From a candidate division SR1 bacterium (GTDB lineage: Bacteria; Patescibacteriota; Gracilibacteria; Absconditabacterales; Absconditicoccaceae), in NCBI GenBank assembly GCA_026397515.1, contig JAPLUU010000007.1, positions 50,034 through 89,721 on the forward strand: 39,688 nt of DNA, in the 5' to 3' direction. Below are positions 26,679-37,095 of this stretch, one piece after another (within the stretch, counting starts at the first letter, position 1; the number at the start of each line of letters is the position of its first letter). The translations under genes and the position numbers were made by a program. The notes beneath the pieces were generated by a model. That model saw only the letters and a program-made list of their open reading frames with translations, had not been told where the DNA came from and searched no databases.

Positions 26679-28074
26679 AGCACAAGATTTACAAATCAAT
26701 CTTGCAGATGCTCCAAAAGAAGAAATAATCGCTACACCTGAAAATAAAGAATCAGAACTAAATCTTGATTTGGATCTCAATGTATCTGATGCTCCAAAAG
26801 ACGACGATCGATTGAAAACCGAAGATCAAAAAAATAATGAAGTAGTTTCAGAAACTGTAGCTGAACCAATAGTTGAACCAATGGCTGAACCAGTAGCTGA
26901 ACCAATAGTTGAACCAATAGTTGAAACACCAGCATCTGAAATTGTTGGAGAAACTCCTGTTGAACAAAAAATTGAAGAAACAGTTGTTCCAGAACCAATA
27001 GTTGAAACTAAAATAGTTGAAACACCAGTAATTGAACCAGTAATAACTGAACCAATTGAAGATACTACTACGCCAGCGACAACAATCGAATTAGAACCTA
27101 TCACCGCAACAGATGCAAAAGATCTTAAAGATGATATGACTATGATCAATGAATTGGAATGACATGCGAGTGCGGGCGGTTTAGCTCCAGAAGCTATTGT
27201 AGCGCCACAATCCTCACCAGTTGAAACAGCAAAAACATTTGATCTTGATGCAATGCTCGGAACACCAGTTGCAGCTGTTCCACAAACGCTTGAACAAAAA
27301 GCAGAAATACTACCGATGCCATCCGTTATAGCTACGCCTATGGAAACTCCAGCATTTACTATACCAATAACAACAACAACTCAGATACCCGTACAAGCAA
27401 TTATGCAAACAAGTATTTCAAAAAATAAATCAGTAAAAACATTACTCTTTACCGTAATGTTTGCAGCATTAGGATTCACTACATTTTTTATCCTCAAAAC
27501 TATGTATCCTATAGAATTTGGAAATATGTTCGGAGGACAGACAACAATGCATGCAAGTGAAATAGCTACAGGAACTGAACTTACAGGAACAGAAACTACA
27601 GGCACTGAACTTACGGGAACAATCACTACCGAAGAAATAAGTGGTACATTAGATACAGGGGCAGGAATTCACGAAAGTGCAACAGGAGATAATACATTCG
27701 GAGCACTCAACGACCTAACTACCACACCACCACCAGTAAAAGATGATATCAGTAGATTGACTGAGTATGTAACTCAAGGAAACGACTTTCTTACACAAGG
27801 AAAAACAATGAACAATAATACAGTAATAAAATATGGTCTCTATATTTCTAAGAAAGCAACGACATTTTTGGAAGATATTGCAAACGGAAAAGAAATAAAT
27901 AATCTCAGTGGATACTTTGCACAATTCGATCAATACATCGGACAGTTGAAAGTTCTTGTCGGAGAAACACCGCCTACAGACACTATATCAACTACGCCAG
28001 AAATACCAGTTTCACCTACCCCTGTAGCAAATGATGTCCAAATGACTCCAGACAGCACAACAACATCACAATAA
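26665..28074 (+). CDS. Membrane protein with acidic Pro-Glu repeats
   Basis: 469 residues, stop UAA; one UGA-Gly (ELEGHASAGG) joins what the standard code would split in two. Residues 1-258 are acidic and low-complexity, with repeats of the type EPIVEP/EPVAEP (about 65-130). One membrane helix lies at about 259-282 (TLLFTVMFAALGFTTFFIL). After it come Thr/Gly repeats (TGTELTGTETTGTELTGT), a helical domain (about 360-430) and a Pro/Thr tail. Only one of about 25 glycines uses UGA. The start ATG lies inside a terminator-like hairpin; no better start exists downstream within 100 codons. Function unknown; the layout suits a spacer or anchor in the envelope. Confidence 0.75.
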
Positions 28075-28153
28075 ACCTGAGTTACATCAAACTAAAAATT
28101 TTTTCAAAAAAAATATTTCTTCTACCATCATCAGTTCGCTCTTAGAAAAATAT

Positions 28154-29002
28154 ATGTACTATCTTCAGTACGAAAAAAACGTTAGTCCAAAAACGATTGA
28201 GAACTATAGTTTACGGCTCAATAGATTTTTGGAATTTTGTGGTGACGTAGAAATAAGTAAAATAAATCGTATGCAACTTCTCGATTACAGAATGGCATTA
28301 CACAAAAACAATTTGAATGTAAAAACTATCAATTATCATATCGTCGCTATCAGAGCATTTTTGAAATTCGTCTTAAAAAACGATATCGACTGTATGAGTC
28401 CTGATAAATTAGAACTCGCAAAAACACCACCAAGAGAAGTAAATTATTTAGATGAAAAAGATATCGGAAAGATCCTCGCTGCACCATTGGAATATACAAA
28501 AGATGAAGTGAAACAAGCGAGAGATTTTGCTATTCTCCAATTTTTGTACGGTACAGGACTGAGAGTTACGGAATTAATCACTCTTCAAAAAAAAGATATT
28601 AAACTGGATTCCAATCAATTTTCGGTTGTCGGAAAATGATCAAAACTCCGTTCCGTCTTCGCTACCAAACACGCCATCAGCGCATTGAAAAAATATACTG
28701 AACTCAGAAAAGACACCAGTCCGTATTTGTTTATCAGTCTTTCAAGAAATGGATTTGGAACTCACCTCAGTAGAAATAGTATCGAGGAAATAGTCAGAAA
28801 GTATGCAGCGCTAGTTGGGATTAGTAAAAAAGTTTCACCACATACCCTGCGTCATAGTTTCGCCACCGCATTGATCAAAAAATGAGCTGACATCAGAGCT
28901 GTACAGACATTACTTGGTCATGCCTCAATTACAACAACGCAGATTTACACCCATGTAGATGATAAACATTTACAAAAAGTACACAATTTACTTGATGAAT
29001 AG
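28154..29002 (+). CDS. xerC: Xer-type tyrosine recombinase
   Basis: 282 residues, stop UAG. An N-terminal SAM-like DNA-binding domain ([22 protein letters not shown]) precedes the catalytic domain with all residues in place: R137 in GTGLRVTEL, the beta-hairpin Lys in VVGKGSKLR, H230 and R233 in [10 protein letters not shown]256 in LLGHAS, and nucleophile Y265 in TQIYTHV. This size and sequence fit XerC/XerD, which resolve chromosome dimers at dif; an integrase-like use cannot be excluded. UGA-Gly occurs in GKGSK and KKGADIR. The frame is open upstream with helix-like residues ([12 protein letters not shown]), but has no ATG/GTG/TTG, so the true start may be a non-canonical codon before 28154. 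Confidence 0.9.
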
Positions 29003-29026
29003 AAATATTTTAAATTTTCTAAACAA

Positions 29027-29578
29027 ATGAAAAATATATTAACAGATCAAGAACAGAAAGAAAGATTTGATAGGGCATGAAACGATTCAAAAAATCGATT
29101 CAGAAAAACTAGAGCTCTCCATTTTTCTGCAAAAAAGTTATTTGATATCTATAGAAAGGCTGTTGATGAAACAATAAAAATGAAGTCATGAGTAACAGGA
29201 AAGGCAACAAATGCAATGTATATAATAGACCAAGTAATTCTTTTAGAATGATTTGCGATTGAATGTTTATTAAAATGATTATATGTATGTGACGGCAATA
29301 AAATTGTTGAGAATTGAAAATTAATTAAAACATCGCATAATCTATTACGTCGATGTGAATTAACAAAAATAGAAGTAGATAAAGGGGATAAAGAGCGGCT
29401 AGAAATACTTAGTTTAGCAATAATAAGTTACGGACGCTATCCAATAGCCAACAAATATGAGAAAAATCCCTTAATAAGGACTATTAAATTTTGATATAAG
29501 CCAACATATATACGACATTACGATTATATGATACAAATAGAAAATTTTATAATTTGAATATTGTGAGATGATGAGTAA
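29027..29578 (+). CDS. HEPN-like helical protein
   Basis: 183 residues, stop UAA, with several UGA-glycines. All-helical pattern: ILLEGFAIECLLKGLYV, then TSHNLLRRCELTKIEV, then LEILSLAIISYGRYPIAN. The E-CLLKG helix followed by a (S/G)HNL segment is typical of HEPN-superfamily proteins, many of which are RNases or toxin/antitoxin or defence components. A canonical C-terminal RxxxxH catalytic motif is not evident; an RKTRALH stretch lies near the N-terminus. It is 24 nt after the Xer gene and overlaps the next membrane protein gene. The assignment is from pattern, not full-length similarity. Confidence 0.55.
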
Positions 29579-29918
29579 ACCTATGAAAAAAAAATACAAA
29601 CAATTTTTCATTGAAATATTACCTTTGGTAATAGGATTTCTCCTCCAGCCATTTATTCATAACGAATATATTTTTACTATCATTATCATTATTGTTCTTC
29701 TGACAAGTTTGAAAATAAAATATTACCAAGGAGAACGAAAACTATTTTTTATTGGATTACTTATAGGATTTGTTTTTGAGGCTTTGGGAGGATTACTCTT
29801 TAGAACACAGCATCGGGACAATGCTTCTTTACTAGGAATCCCACTTTGGTTACCAATATTCCGATGATATTGATTCATTTTTATTCATAGATTAGGAAAT
29901 CTAATTATCAAAAAATAA
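29568..29918 (+). CDS. Small polytopic membrane protein
   Basis: 116 residues, stop UAA; UGA-Gly in IFRGYGFIF. Three to four hydrophobic segments: FFIEILPLVIGFLLQPFI, YIFTIIIIIVLLTSL, FFIGLLIGFVFEALGGLLF and PLWLPIF...FIFIHRLGNLI. Embedded Glu in GFVFEALGG is notable. The start (29568, or ATG 29571 or 29583) overlaps the end of the HEPN-like gene by about 10 nt, which implies translational coupling. Function unknown. Confidence 0.65.
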
Positions 29919-29921
29919 TTT

Positions 29922-29950
29922 AAAAAAAACTTCCTGAAATAATCAGGAAG
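29922..29950 (-). terminator. Terminator after the CPBP gene
   Basis: CTTCCTGA (29930-29937), loop aataa, TCAGGAAG (29943-29950); the minus strand then has eight T. It lies 22 nt past the UGA at 29972-29974. Confidence 0.9.
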
Positions 29951-29971
29951 CTGATAAACAAAAACGTGAAA

Positions 29972-30901
29972 TCACGGTGTTTTTTTGGCGAATATCAACC
30001 GTTTCGAGAAATGTACAAGTCCTATAAGGATATCGTACACTGCATGAATGATAATAGCAACCAACAATCCATGATACATCATAGCGTGTAAAAGGATATA
30101 TCCGATAATCCAAGAATTGATATATCCAAATGGTCCTTGATACTTATGTCCATTACGAAACTCCAAATTGCAAGTCATAGCTGCTATTATAAATAGCAAA
30201 GAAAAATCTTTGTGATAGATAATAGAATCTAATAAACCAAAGGAGACAAAACTCAGAATAGGAAATATTACATGCTGATAGAACCAATAGAGGGGATTCT
30301 GAACCAAAACGAAACCATACCACCAAGAGATTAGGCAATAAGCAAGGGTACCAAGAATAAGAGCAAATACCCAGAGCTTGTTACTAAAAAGGCTGATAAC
30401 TCCCCAAAGAGCAAGAATAATCAATACTGCAAGAATCACCCATTTAAGAGCAAAATTTACCAACATAAACACAATCATAGCTATAAAAATAAATAAGCCA
30501 CGAAATGCTATTTCTTCCCAGAATCCCGCAAGGAGACTCGTAAGAAAATCTAATCCTAGAAGTGTTTTTGCTTTGGTGAAACTACCGATTTTTACGGAAG
30601 ACAAAGTAATACAGCTCAGAAATAATCCCCAAGCAAACAGATACCAATATTTCATAACAGAAGCAAAGATATTATCAGTACGTATCCACAATTGAGCCAA
30701 ATTGAAATCAGGGACAAATTTTCCAAAGATTCCATATACAACAAGGACAACTACCAAGAATATGATATTTTCTTTTTGATGAGCCAAAAGACTTTTTGCG
30801 GAGGAAATCTGTCGATCAAGATAATGATCAGGATGAAATAAACGGTTTGAAAGGACTTTTTTAATGAAATCATTGTCGATAAAAAAGTTTTTTTGTGCCA
30901 T
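29972..30901 (-). CDS. CPBP-family intramembrane metalloprotease; apparent UGA stop
   Basis: 309 residues before UGA at 29972-29974. It has about eight membrane helices and the CPBP/ABI motifs: GFWEEIAFRG (EE 129-130, R134) and, in the last third, a His-containing helix (GYILLHAMMYHG) and IIIHAVYD. CPBP (CAAX-protease-like) enzymes cleave in or near membranes and process prenylated proteins or peptides in some bacteria. In this code UGA should be glycine; the frame then runs 83 codons further to UAA at 29723-29725, through the terminator and antisense to the 29568 gene. None of its roughly 17 glycines uses UGA. The annotated end is the UGA because the terminator follows at once. Confidence 0.8.
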   Translation of the reverse strand: MAQKNFFIDNDFIKKVLSNRLFHPDHYLDRQISSAKSLLAHQKENIIFLVVVLVVYGIFGKFVPDFNLAQLWIRTDNIFASVMKYWYLFAWGLFLSCITLSSVKIGSFTKAKTLLGLDFLTSLLAGFWEEIAFRGLFIFIAMIVFMLVNFALKWVILAVLIILALWGVISLFSNKLWVFALILGTLAYCLISWWYGFVLVQNPLYWFYQHVIFPILSFVSFGLLDSIIYHKDFSLLFIIAAMTCNLEFRNGHKYQGPFGYINSWIIGYILLHAMMYHGLLVAIIIHAVYDILIGLVHFSKRLIFAKKTP

Positions 30902-30992
30902 AATTTGAGATTTTATATTGTTTTGTGTTTTTTAAAGATCAACATAAAAAATACTATATATAAAAGCATATAAAAGTCAATAATAATTAATT

Positions 30993-32117
30993 TTAGAAAA
31001 TAACCGTAAAATCACCACCGACAGTGCCCTGCACTGTTGGTTTTTTTAATACTATCTGTACATCATATTCACCTGCACGACCATGTCATTCAATGGTATA
31101 AAATCTATCAGCGATTGCTTGTGGAAAAGTGAATTGATATTCAAGATAAGGATAGATTGAACCTGTAAACGTACGGAAGAGATTAGCAGCACCAAACGAT
31201 AAACGAAGTCCAGAAAAAGTATTTGAATTATTAAGAAGTATATCATGAAATGTTTGTGTCTCTATGGCGCTAGCATCAGCAGCTACAACAGTATGTTTTG
31301 TTAGTCCAAGTCAATGAACAATGGGAGTGAAGTGATGAGATGTGTCAAACGTTATGACACCGGTAGCATTAATAATTGATTCTCTGATAGCATTATCTTT
31401 AGCTTCATCAACCTGCATACCACTGTAATAAAAAACAGCTATTGTGGGAAATATTTTAAATCCATTTCCATTATATAATCATTCCATTGACCATGATAAC
31501 GCGATATCATCATATACACCATCACCATCAGGATCACAATCACCTGCATAACTATCACAGAGTGAAGCAGGAGTTGATCATCAAAACACGGTAAATATTT
31601 TTGGTGGTAACCTAAATACTCACGTAAATCAGCCACCAGAAAAAAATACAGGATGTGCCACAGATGTAGAATATACATCAGTATCAGCAGTAGTATCGTA
31701 TGATAACAATAATGTCTCTAAGTAAGTATATCAGATCTGATTATAATTTTGACTATCACCATTTGGATTGGAAAGCATAGGGTCAGTATTTCCCATACCG
31801 ATATTTGGTATAGAATGTGTCCTAGAATTGATTGTCCATCGAAATCATTGCTGAGCACCAGAAAGAAGTTCTGGAGTATAATCACTCACGGGACCATAAC
31901 TCCCCGTTCAGAGGAATCATCACGTTCATTGAAATCATGGAGTCCTATATCTCAGTCCAAGTTCTGCTCTTTCTACGGCAGATACCGCACCATAATATGC
32001 TGTGTGATATTGATTTACCGTTCATATATTTTGCATAAACGGGAAAAAAATAGAATATACACTAGCCAATATTCCCACAGCAACAACCAGCAGTACAAGC
32101 GTAAAAACTAGAAACAT
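30993..32117 (-). CDS. Secreted or anchored Asp-rich surface protein, pilin-accessory-like
   Basis: 374 residues, stop UAA, at least 15 UGA-glycines. An N-terminal hydrophobic helix (MFLVFTLVLLVVAVGILASVYSIFF) without a processed prepilin motif is followed by VERAELGLRYRTPGF, similar to the region after the helix in PilX-like minor pilins. An Asp-rich loop CDPDGDGVYDD (about residue 190) looks like a calcium-binding thrombospondin-type repeat. Residues 240-374 are beta-rich and end VGGDFTVIF. Likely exported and surface-exposed. A role with the prepilin gene at 35162 is inference from proximity. Confidence 0.7.
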
Positions 32118-32220
32118 TTTTTTTAGTGAAAAGTGAATAGTGAAAAGTTAAAAACGATGGATTTTTTTTATTAATATATTCCGACACTTTTAGTTTTTCA
32201 CTTTTAGTTATTAATTAATT
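32118..32220. repeat. AT-rich repeats of AGTGAAAAGT and its complement
   Basis: AGTGAAAAGTGAATAGTGAAAAGT near 32134 and TTTTTCACTTTTAG near 32197 can pair across about 50 nt. The same words recur at 3866 and 32706-32830. Confidence 0.5.
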
Positions 32221-32685
32221 TTAGTCGATATTCGGCGCTCCACAGATATTACAATATGCAAATGAATGAGCATAATTATTTCAACATTCTTTACATTTTA
32301 TTTTAAGTCTTTCACCACAAGCGATACAACAGACGTATTCTTTAGGATTCAAAGTATTGCAATTATAGCAAGGAACTAAATTTGAAGCACAAGCCTCTCT
32401 TCGAGGTATTCTATCGCTTTTGTACATAATAGGTCTTATAAGAAAATACAATGGTAATCATACAAGCGGCGTCAAAAATGTTACAAATAAAATACTAATT
32501 ACTTGTAAGCTGAAACTATTTGTTCTATTGATAATATCTTTTGTCACTCGAATAATAGATACTACTCGAAAAAAAACCAACAAAATAGCTACAACATTCA
32601 TCCAGAAAACAAATCCAGTTCAACCGAACAAAGAAGCTAAACTCCATGAAGACTTATCAAGCACAACACCAACTCATGTTCCCAT
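32221..32685 (-). CDS. Membrane protein with C-terminal zinc ribbons
   Basis: 154 residues, stop UAA. Two hydrophobic segments (about 24-42 and 60-84; FVFWMNVVAILLVFF and VISILFVTFLTPLVGLPLYFLI) are followed by a cytoplasmic C-terminus with four Cys pairs: CYNCN, CCIACG, CKECG, CNICG. These look like two tandem zinc-ribbon knuckles, as in many double zinc-ribbon membrane proteins of unknown role. UGA-Gly occurs at MGTGVG, FGGTG, LVGLP and KECGNN. A basic IPRREAC link joins membrane and zinc parts. Flanked on both sides by AT-rich repeats. Confidence 0.75.
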
Positions 32686-32699
32686 TTTTACTAAATTAC

Positions 32700-32832
32700 A
32701 ATTTAAAAAAGTGAAAAGTGAATAATGAAAAGTGAACAATGATAGATTTGTTATATTATTAGCTATCGTATTTTACAATAGTTTATAAACATACAAATTT
32801 CCTTCGTTTTTCACTTTTAGTTTTTATTTTTT
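32700..32832. repeat. AT-rich repeats of AGTGAAAAGTGAA and its complement
   Basis: AAAGTGAAAAGTGAATAATG and AAAAGTGAACAATG near 32706-32743, with TTTTTCACTTTTAG near 32810. Same words as at 32118-32220 and 3866; no gene in this gap. Confidence 0.5.
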
Positions 32833-32846
32833 CATTAATTTCAAAG

Positions 32847-35066
32847 TTACGATATCTTTTTCTTCACCACTTTTAGAGAATCATCATATTTTTTCAAGCT
32901 ATTCAACAAGAATGCTATTTTGCCAGGATTAGAAAATTCAGTTTCAAAAGCAACCAAACTCATACCATCCTGAATATTCTTCATCGTAACCTGAAGAACA
33001 GGTACATGAAGTTCAGAGAATATTTTCATCATTCCGATAAGGTTTCCTGGTATACTAGAGATTTTCAATTCAATCCAAATTCTATAAATATTATCTTCCT
33101 CTCCTAACCGATGTGCTTCAAGCAATTTATCAAATGATATAGTTTTGGTTCCTCTACAATCTACCGCATGAATTCTGATACCATCTCTTCATGTCTTAGC
33201 AATAATTTTTTCTCCTGGTTTAGGTTTACATTCATGACAGAAATAATAATTGATCAATGTATCACCATCAACCACTACAGCCAAAGTATCTTGAGAATTT
33301 TTCAAATCTTTTTCAGCAGGTTTTGGACCAAGATATTCTTGTTCTTGCTGAGCAGCTACTTCTTTGGGATAGACAGATTTGATAAGATGAGAATAGGTTT
33401 CTTTTTTATCTAGAATCGAAAGTAATCTTTTTTCTATTTCATCCTTGGAATATTTTTTGCTAATTTGATCACCAGAAGAACAAAACAAAGGGAGTCAAAA
33501 GTTTTTGAGATGATGATTGAATTCATGAAGTGCCTGAGCAATAAGTTGTTCTCTCTGTTCTGATTTGATAAATTTGGTTATATTATTTTTGGCACCAGAG
33601 GTATGGAGAAATTCCAATCGATGTTTATTGGCAGAATATTTATTTTTAAACGTATTGATTTTGATGACATCTCACGTTTCAGGGATATAACTGATAGGCT
33701 TAATTTCTCAATTGACAATTGCACTTTTGAACGAGAGTCAGATATTACTATGTACAGCAAAAGCAAAATCCAAAACTGTACTACCTATAGGCAATTCGAT
33801 AACATCTCCTTGTGGTGTGTACAAAAAAATACGTTTTTCAAAAATTTCAATATTAAGATCTTTTTTAAACTGTTCTTTATCATCAACTGATGTATAATTG
33901 TTTACGATATCCTGAAGTTTTTTGATCCAATCTCATTGTTGTTGAGAAACTTTTACCGGAGCATTATGTTCCATATAGGCAAAATGCGCTGCTACTCAAA
34001 ATTCAGCGACACCATCCATTTCATGAGTTCTAATCTGTATTTCTGTAGGGAAACGAAACATACCGAGTACAGTTGTATGGATACTTTGGTAGCCATTAAA
34101 CTTGGGAACTGCGATATAATCTTTGATTTTTTTGATCAGTGGTGTATAATATTTATGAATAATTCCCAAAACCATATAACAATCACTAACAGTTTTTGTA
34201 ACTATCCTATATGCAAGCAAATCCATAACAGTTCAGATTTCGGTAGTCTTATACCTATTCTGAAGTTTTTCAAATATTCTGTAAGGACTTTTTATTCTTC
34301 ATTTAACATCAAAATCCTGAATTCATTCTTTATTCAACATATTCGTCAATGTTTTGATTCCTCTTTCTGTATATTTTTCGCCATCACCAAAATATTTTTT
34401 GAGATAAGCAAATATATTGGTAAACGCCTCTTCTTCTAAAACCTTAAATGAGCCATTTTCTAGATAGAGTTGATAATGATATAATCCAAGTCTTTTGGCT
34501 ATCGGCACAAAGATTTTCATCGTTTCTTGAGCGATCTTTTGTCTTTTGACAGGATTAGGATGATAATATAATGTTTGAATATTGTGAATACGATCAGCGA
34601 GTTTGACAAAGATTACTCTCAAGTCACGTGCCATAGCAAGAAATGTTTTTTTGAGTGTTTCCAGATGCCTATCTTCTCACTTATATTTAATCTTTGAGAC
34701 TTTTACCATTCATTCACAGAGCATCGCAACTTCAGCACCAAATTCTTTTTCGATATCCCTCTCAGAGACATTACAATCTTCTATCACATCATGAAGCAGA
34801 CACGTTTGGATAGTTTCAAGATCAGGTTTGATTTCCATAAGAAATACTGTTGCTTTGAGTGGATGTACGATATAGGGTTCTCATGAAAGTCTAGTTTGTT
34901 CTTTATGTTTATCTGCAGCGTAAAAATATGCTTTTTGTATTCCAGGAATCTGTTCTTCTGGTAAATATTTTCTGGCTTTTACAAGAATCTTATCCAAAAT
35001 AATCTGAGGATCTTGGTCGATGAACGGCTTATAAGCAAAAAATTTTTCTAATTCCTTTACATCCAT
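32847..35066 (-). CDS. rel: Bifunctional (p)ppGpp synthetase/hydrolase
   Basis: 739 residues, the usual Rel/SpoT size. The HD hydrolase domain shows RLSGEPYIVHPLKAT, LLHDVIED and KLADRIHNIQTL (residues about 60-165). The synthetase domain shows KGRIKSPYRIFEKL, DLLAYRIV, IKDYIAVPKFNGYQSIHTTVLG and EIQIRTHEMDGVAEFGVAAHFAY. The substrate-loop motif is KIKD, close to the RxKD of bifunctional enzymes rather than RelA's ExDD. Then come TGS (IFLYTPQGDVIELPIGSTVLDFAFAVH), a zinc-finger-like FCHECKPKPGE, and a C-terminal ACT-like domain. Makes and degrades the stringent-response alarmone on stalled ribosomes. UGA-Gly in SGEPY and GVAAH are conserved positions. Confidence 0.97.
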
Positions 35067-35161
35067 CTACTAAAATACAATGTTAAATGCTAAGTGTTAA
35101 ATGCTAAATTAAATACGTTCTTTTTATTTAGAACTTAGCACGTAAAACTTAAAATTATTTT
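35067..35161. repeat. AT-rich direct and inverted repeats
   Basis: GTTAAATGCTAA occurs twice in tandem near 35083-35107, and TTAGCACGTAAAACTTAA near 35134 is roughly its complement. Possibly a degenerate palindrome; no gene. Confidence 0.4.
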
Positions 35162-35851
35162 TTATTTTCCTTTAAAGTTCGTTATCACACCACAAAGTTT
35201 CACTTCACCCGTACTATCACCGATATAAACGACCTTACTACAAAAACGAAATTCTTTTGGACTACCATCTCAACAACCAGGAACCATTCATCATGTACAA
35301 ATTTTCAATACTCATCATGTGGTAGGTACATTCTTAAGATATAATCAGAGTCCTTCGATTTCTCTAAAATATTTTCCTTCACTAGTAGTAGGTAATTGTC
35401 ACATACATGAGTTCCAGTAACCACTTTGTTGACAAAGAGAAAATCATGAATTATTTTGTAGACCATACGACAAATCAATTCACGTCCGAGGCCCCGTCAA
35501 AGCAAAATATTCCTGTCCTCATGTTGCCAAACGTTGAAGTGCATACGCACCAGAAGTAAATCGCGCATCATCAATACATCTTTCAACTCATTCATCCACC
35601 AAAGGATTAATTTTAAGCCAACATCAATCTTTTACTCCGGCTCGTCTCGTTCGATTCGTATCTCTTATTTGATAGACTGCTTCCATTCACTCTCTTGCAA
35701 GATTCAAAGCGACAATTTTCTGCCTTGTTTTTTGGACATATTTCATCCCATTAGTAAGCACGACAACGACAGATAATAAGCCCACAGAGATAACCACTAT
35801 AACAACGAGTATCTCCCATATAGTAAATCATCTTTTAGTTGAAAACTTCAT
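35162..35851 (-). CDS. Type IV prepilin-like protein
   Basis: 229 residues, stop UAA, about 15 UGA-glycines. The N-terminus MKFSTKRG-FTIWEILVVIVVISVGLLSVVVVL has the prepilin peptidase site after Gly8, the conserved Glu at mature position 5 and the long hydrophobic helix. Gly8 is encoded by UGA. The helix continues LNLAREGMEAVYQIRD, as in PilV/PilW-type minor pilins. The globular part has several cysteines (GCWLK, ERCID, LCQQ, NSCMG, KICTGG, GCGDG, RFCSK, KLCGV), which may form disulfides. It would be processed by a type IV prepilin peptidase and joined to a pilus or competence pseudopilus. Confidence 0.88.
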
Positions 35852-35952
35852 CAAATTGGATACATATATAAAGTTATGAATAATAATGTAACCATACCAG
35901 TACTTTTTTCAATATAATTCTAGACTTTATTTTACCTGTTTCTCGTTATTCT

Positions 35953-36534
35953 ATGACCGAAAATCTTATCACATATGCAATAGTTGTAGTGGTGGCAATA
36001 TTAGCGATTTTTGCTTTCACCATCGGTATAGAAAAAATGATCAGAGTAATTTTATGAAATTATATTTTGAGTAGTATCTGTCTTGCAGCATCACAGTCTA
36101 TTGTTCTTGCTGTTGAAATGATGAAAAAAACGCCAGAACTCACCTTCATGGGATTCGGATATGATAAAGTCGCCAACTTTTTACACGATGGAAGTATGAC
36201 AATCATTTTGATTCTGTATATTATTTTACTCGTGATAATCTTTAGAACATCTAAGATAAAAATATCACTTCCTGATGATGAAGCGCTCAGAAAAATGCTG
36301 CAAATAATTTTTGTACCACTCACCGTAATCAGCATGGTACTAACACTTCAGATAGCTATTTTGGGAATGAACGGTATCAATATATCAGGGATAGCAAGTA
36401 TAGCAACTGCCGTAGCGAATAATCCATATATGTTTCAGTTTGTAAGTCTTACACCCGTACGAATTCTCTTACATGGGATCATAACGATAATAATAACGTC
36501 TGAATTTAGAGTGAGCGTAAAAACTGACCTATAA
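35953..36534 (+). CDS. Polytopic membrane protein
   Basis: 193 residues, stop UAA, one UGA-Gly (VILGNYIL). About four membrane helices: LITYAIVVVVAILAIFAF, TIILILYIILLVIIF, IIFVPLTVISMVLTLQIAIL and LLHGIITIIITSEF. A short Lys/Asp-rich loop (KIKISLPDDEALRK) lies between the second and third. I do not recognise a family. It is the first gene of a plus-strand run with tsaC-like, yigZ and rdgB, divergent from the prepilin. Candidate -10 TATAAT near 35917 is about 30 nt before the ATG. Confidence 0.7.
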
Positions 36535-36561
36535 AAAATATTTAATCTGATTTTTCTATTC

Positions 36562-37089
36562 ATGAAAATAATACTTCTCGAGGACTTCCTCCACCACCAA
36601 GATTTTTATATCGACGAAGCAAAAGCTGGAAAGATTTTCGTCTATCCGACAGACACTATCTACGGAATCGGATGAATATATACACCAGAAAATGTAGAAA
36701 AGATTTTCACAATAAAACAAAGAGACGAAAAAAAAATATTTTCCATTATAGCGCCAAATTTTGAGTGGATAGAAAAAAACTATCCAGAAGCAGATATCGA
36801 GACATTGAAAAAGTACTTAGAGACCCATCATGGAGTTACGTATATTTTTAGCTATGAACAACCAGGAGTAAGAATTATCAAACATTCAATACAAAAATTT
36901 GTAGAAGCATTGTGAGAACCATTTATCACTACCTCATGTAATATAAGTTGAGAACCTATAGTAATAGATGTAAAAAATATCCCAGAAGAGATAGCAAGTA
37001 AAGTGGAATATATCATCGATGGAGGAATCGGATGAGGAAAACCGTCAGTATTGATAGATTTAGTTTCAGATAAAATAATCGAAAGATAG
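36562..37089 (+). CDS. tsaC: Sua5/YciO/YrdC-family L-threonylcarbamoyl-AMP synthase
   Basis: 175 residues, near the size of TsaC/YrdC, stop UAG. Motifs are KIFVYPTDTIYGIGG (30-38), KQRDEKKIFSIIAPN, PGVRIIKH, TTSCNISGEPIV (usual TSANxSG) and GGIGGGKPSVLIDL. The family makes threonylcarbamoyl-AMP for t6A37 of ANN-decoding tRNAs. UGA-Gly sits in YGIGG, LGEPF, SGEP and GGGKPS. The lysine-rich RNA/nucleotide groove residues KxR are present (KQR). It is 27 nt after the membrane protein gene. Confidence 0.88.
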
Positions 37090-37095
37090 ACAAAT

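Noticed and set aside
29723-29971. Read-through C-terminus of the CPBP protein as the annotated end
   Set aside because: It crosses a strong terminator and is antisense to another gene; noted as a finding rather than annotated.
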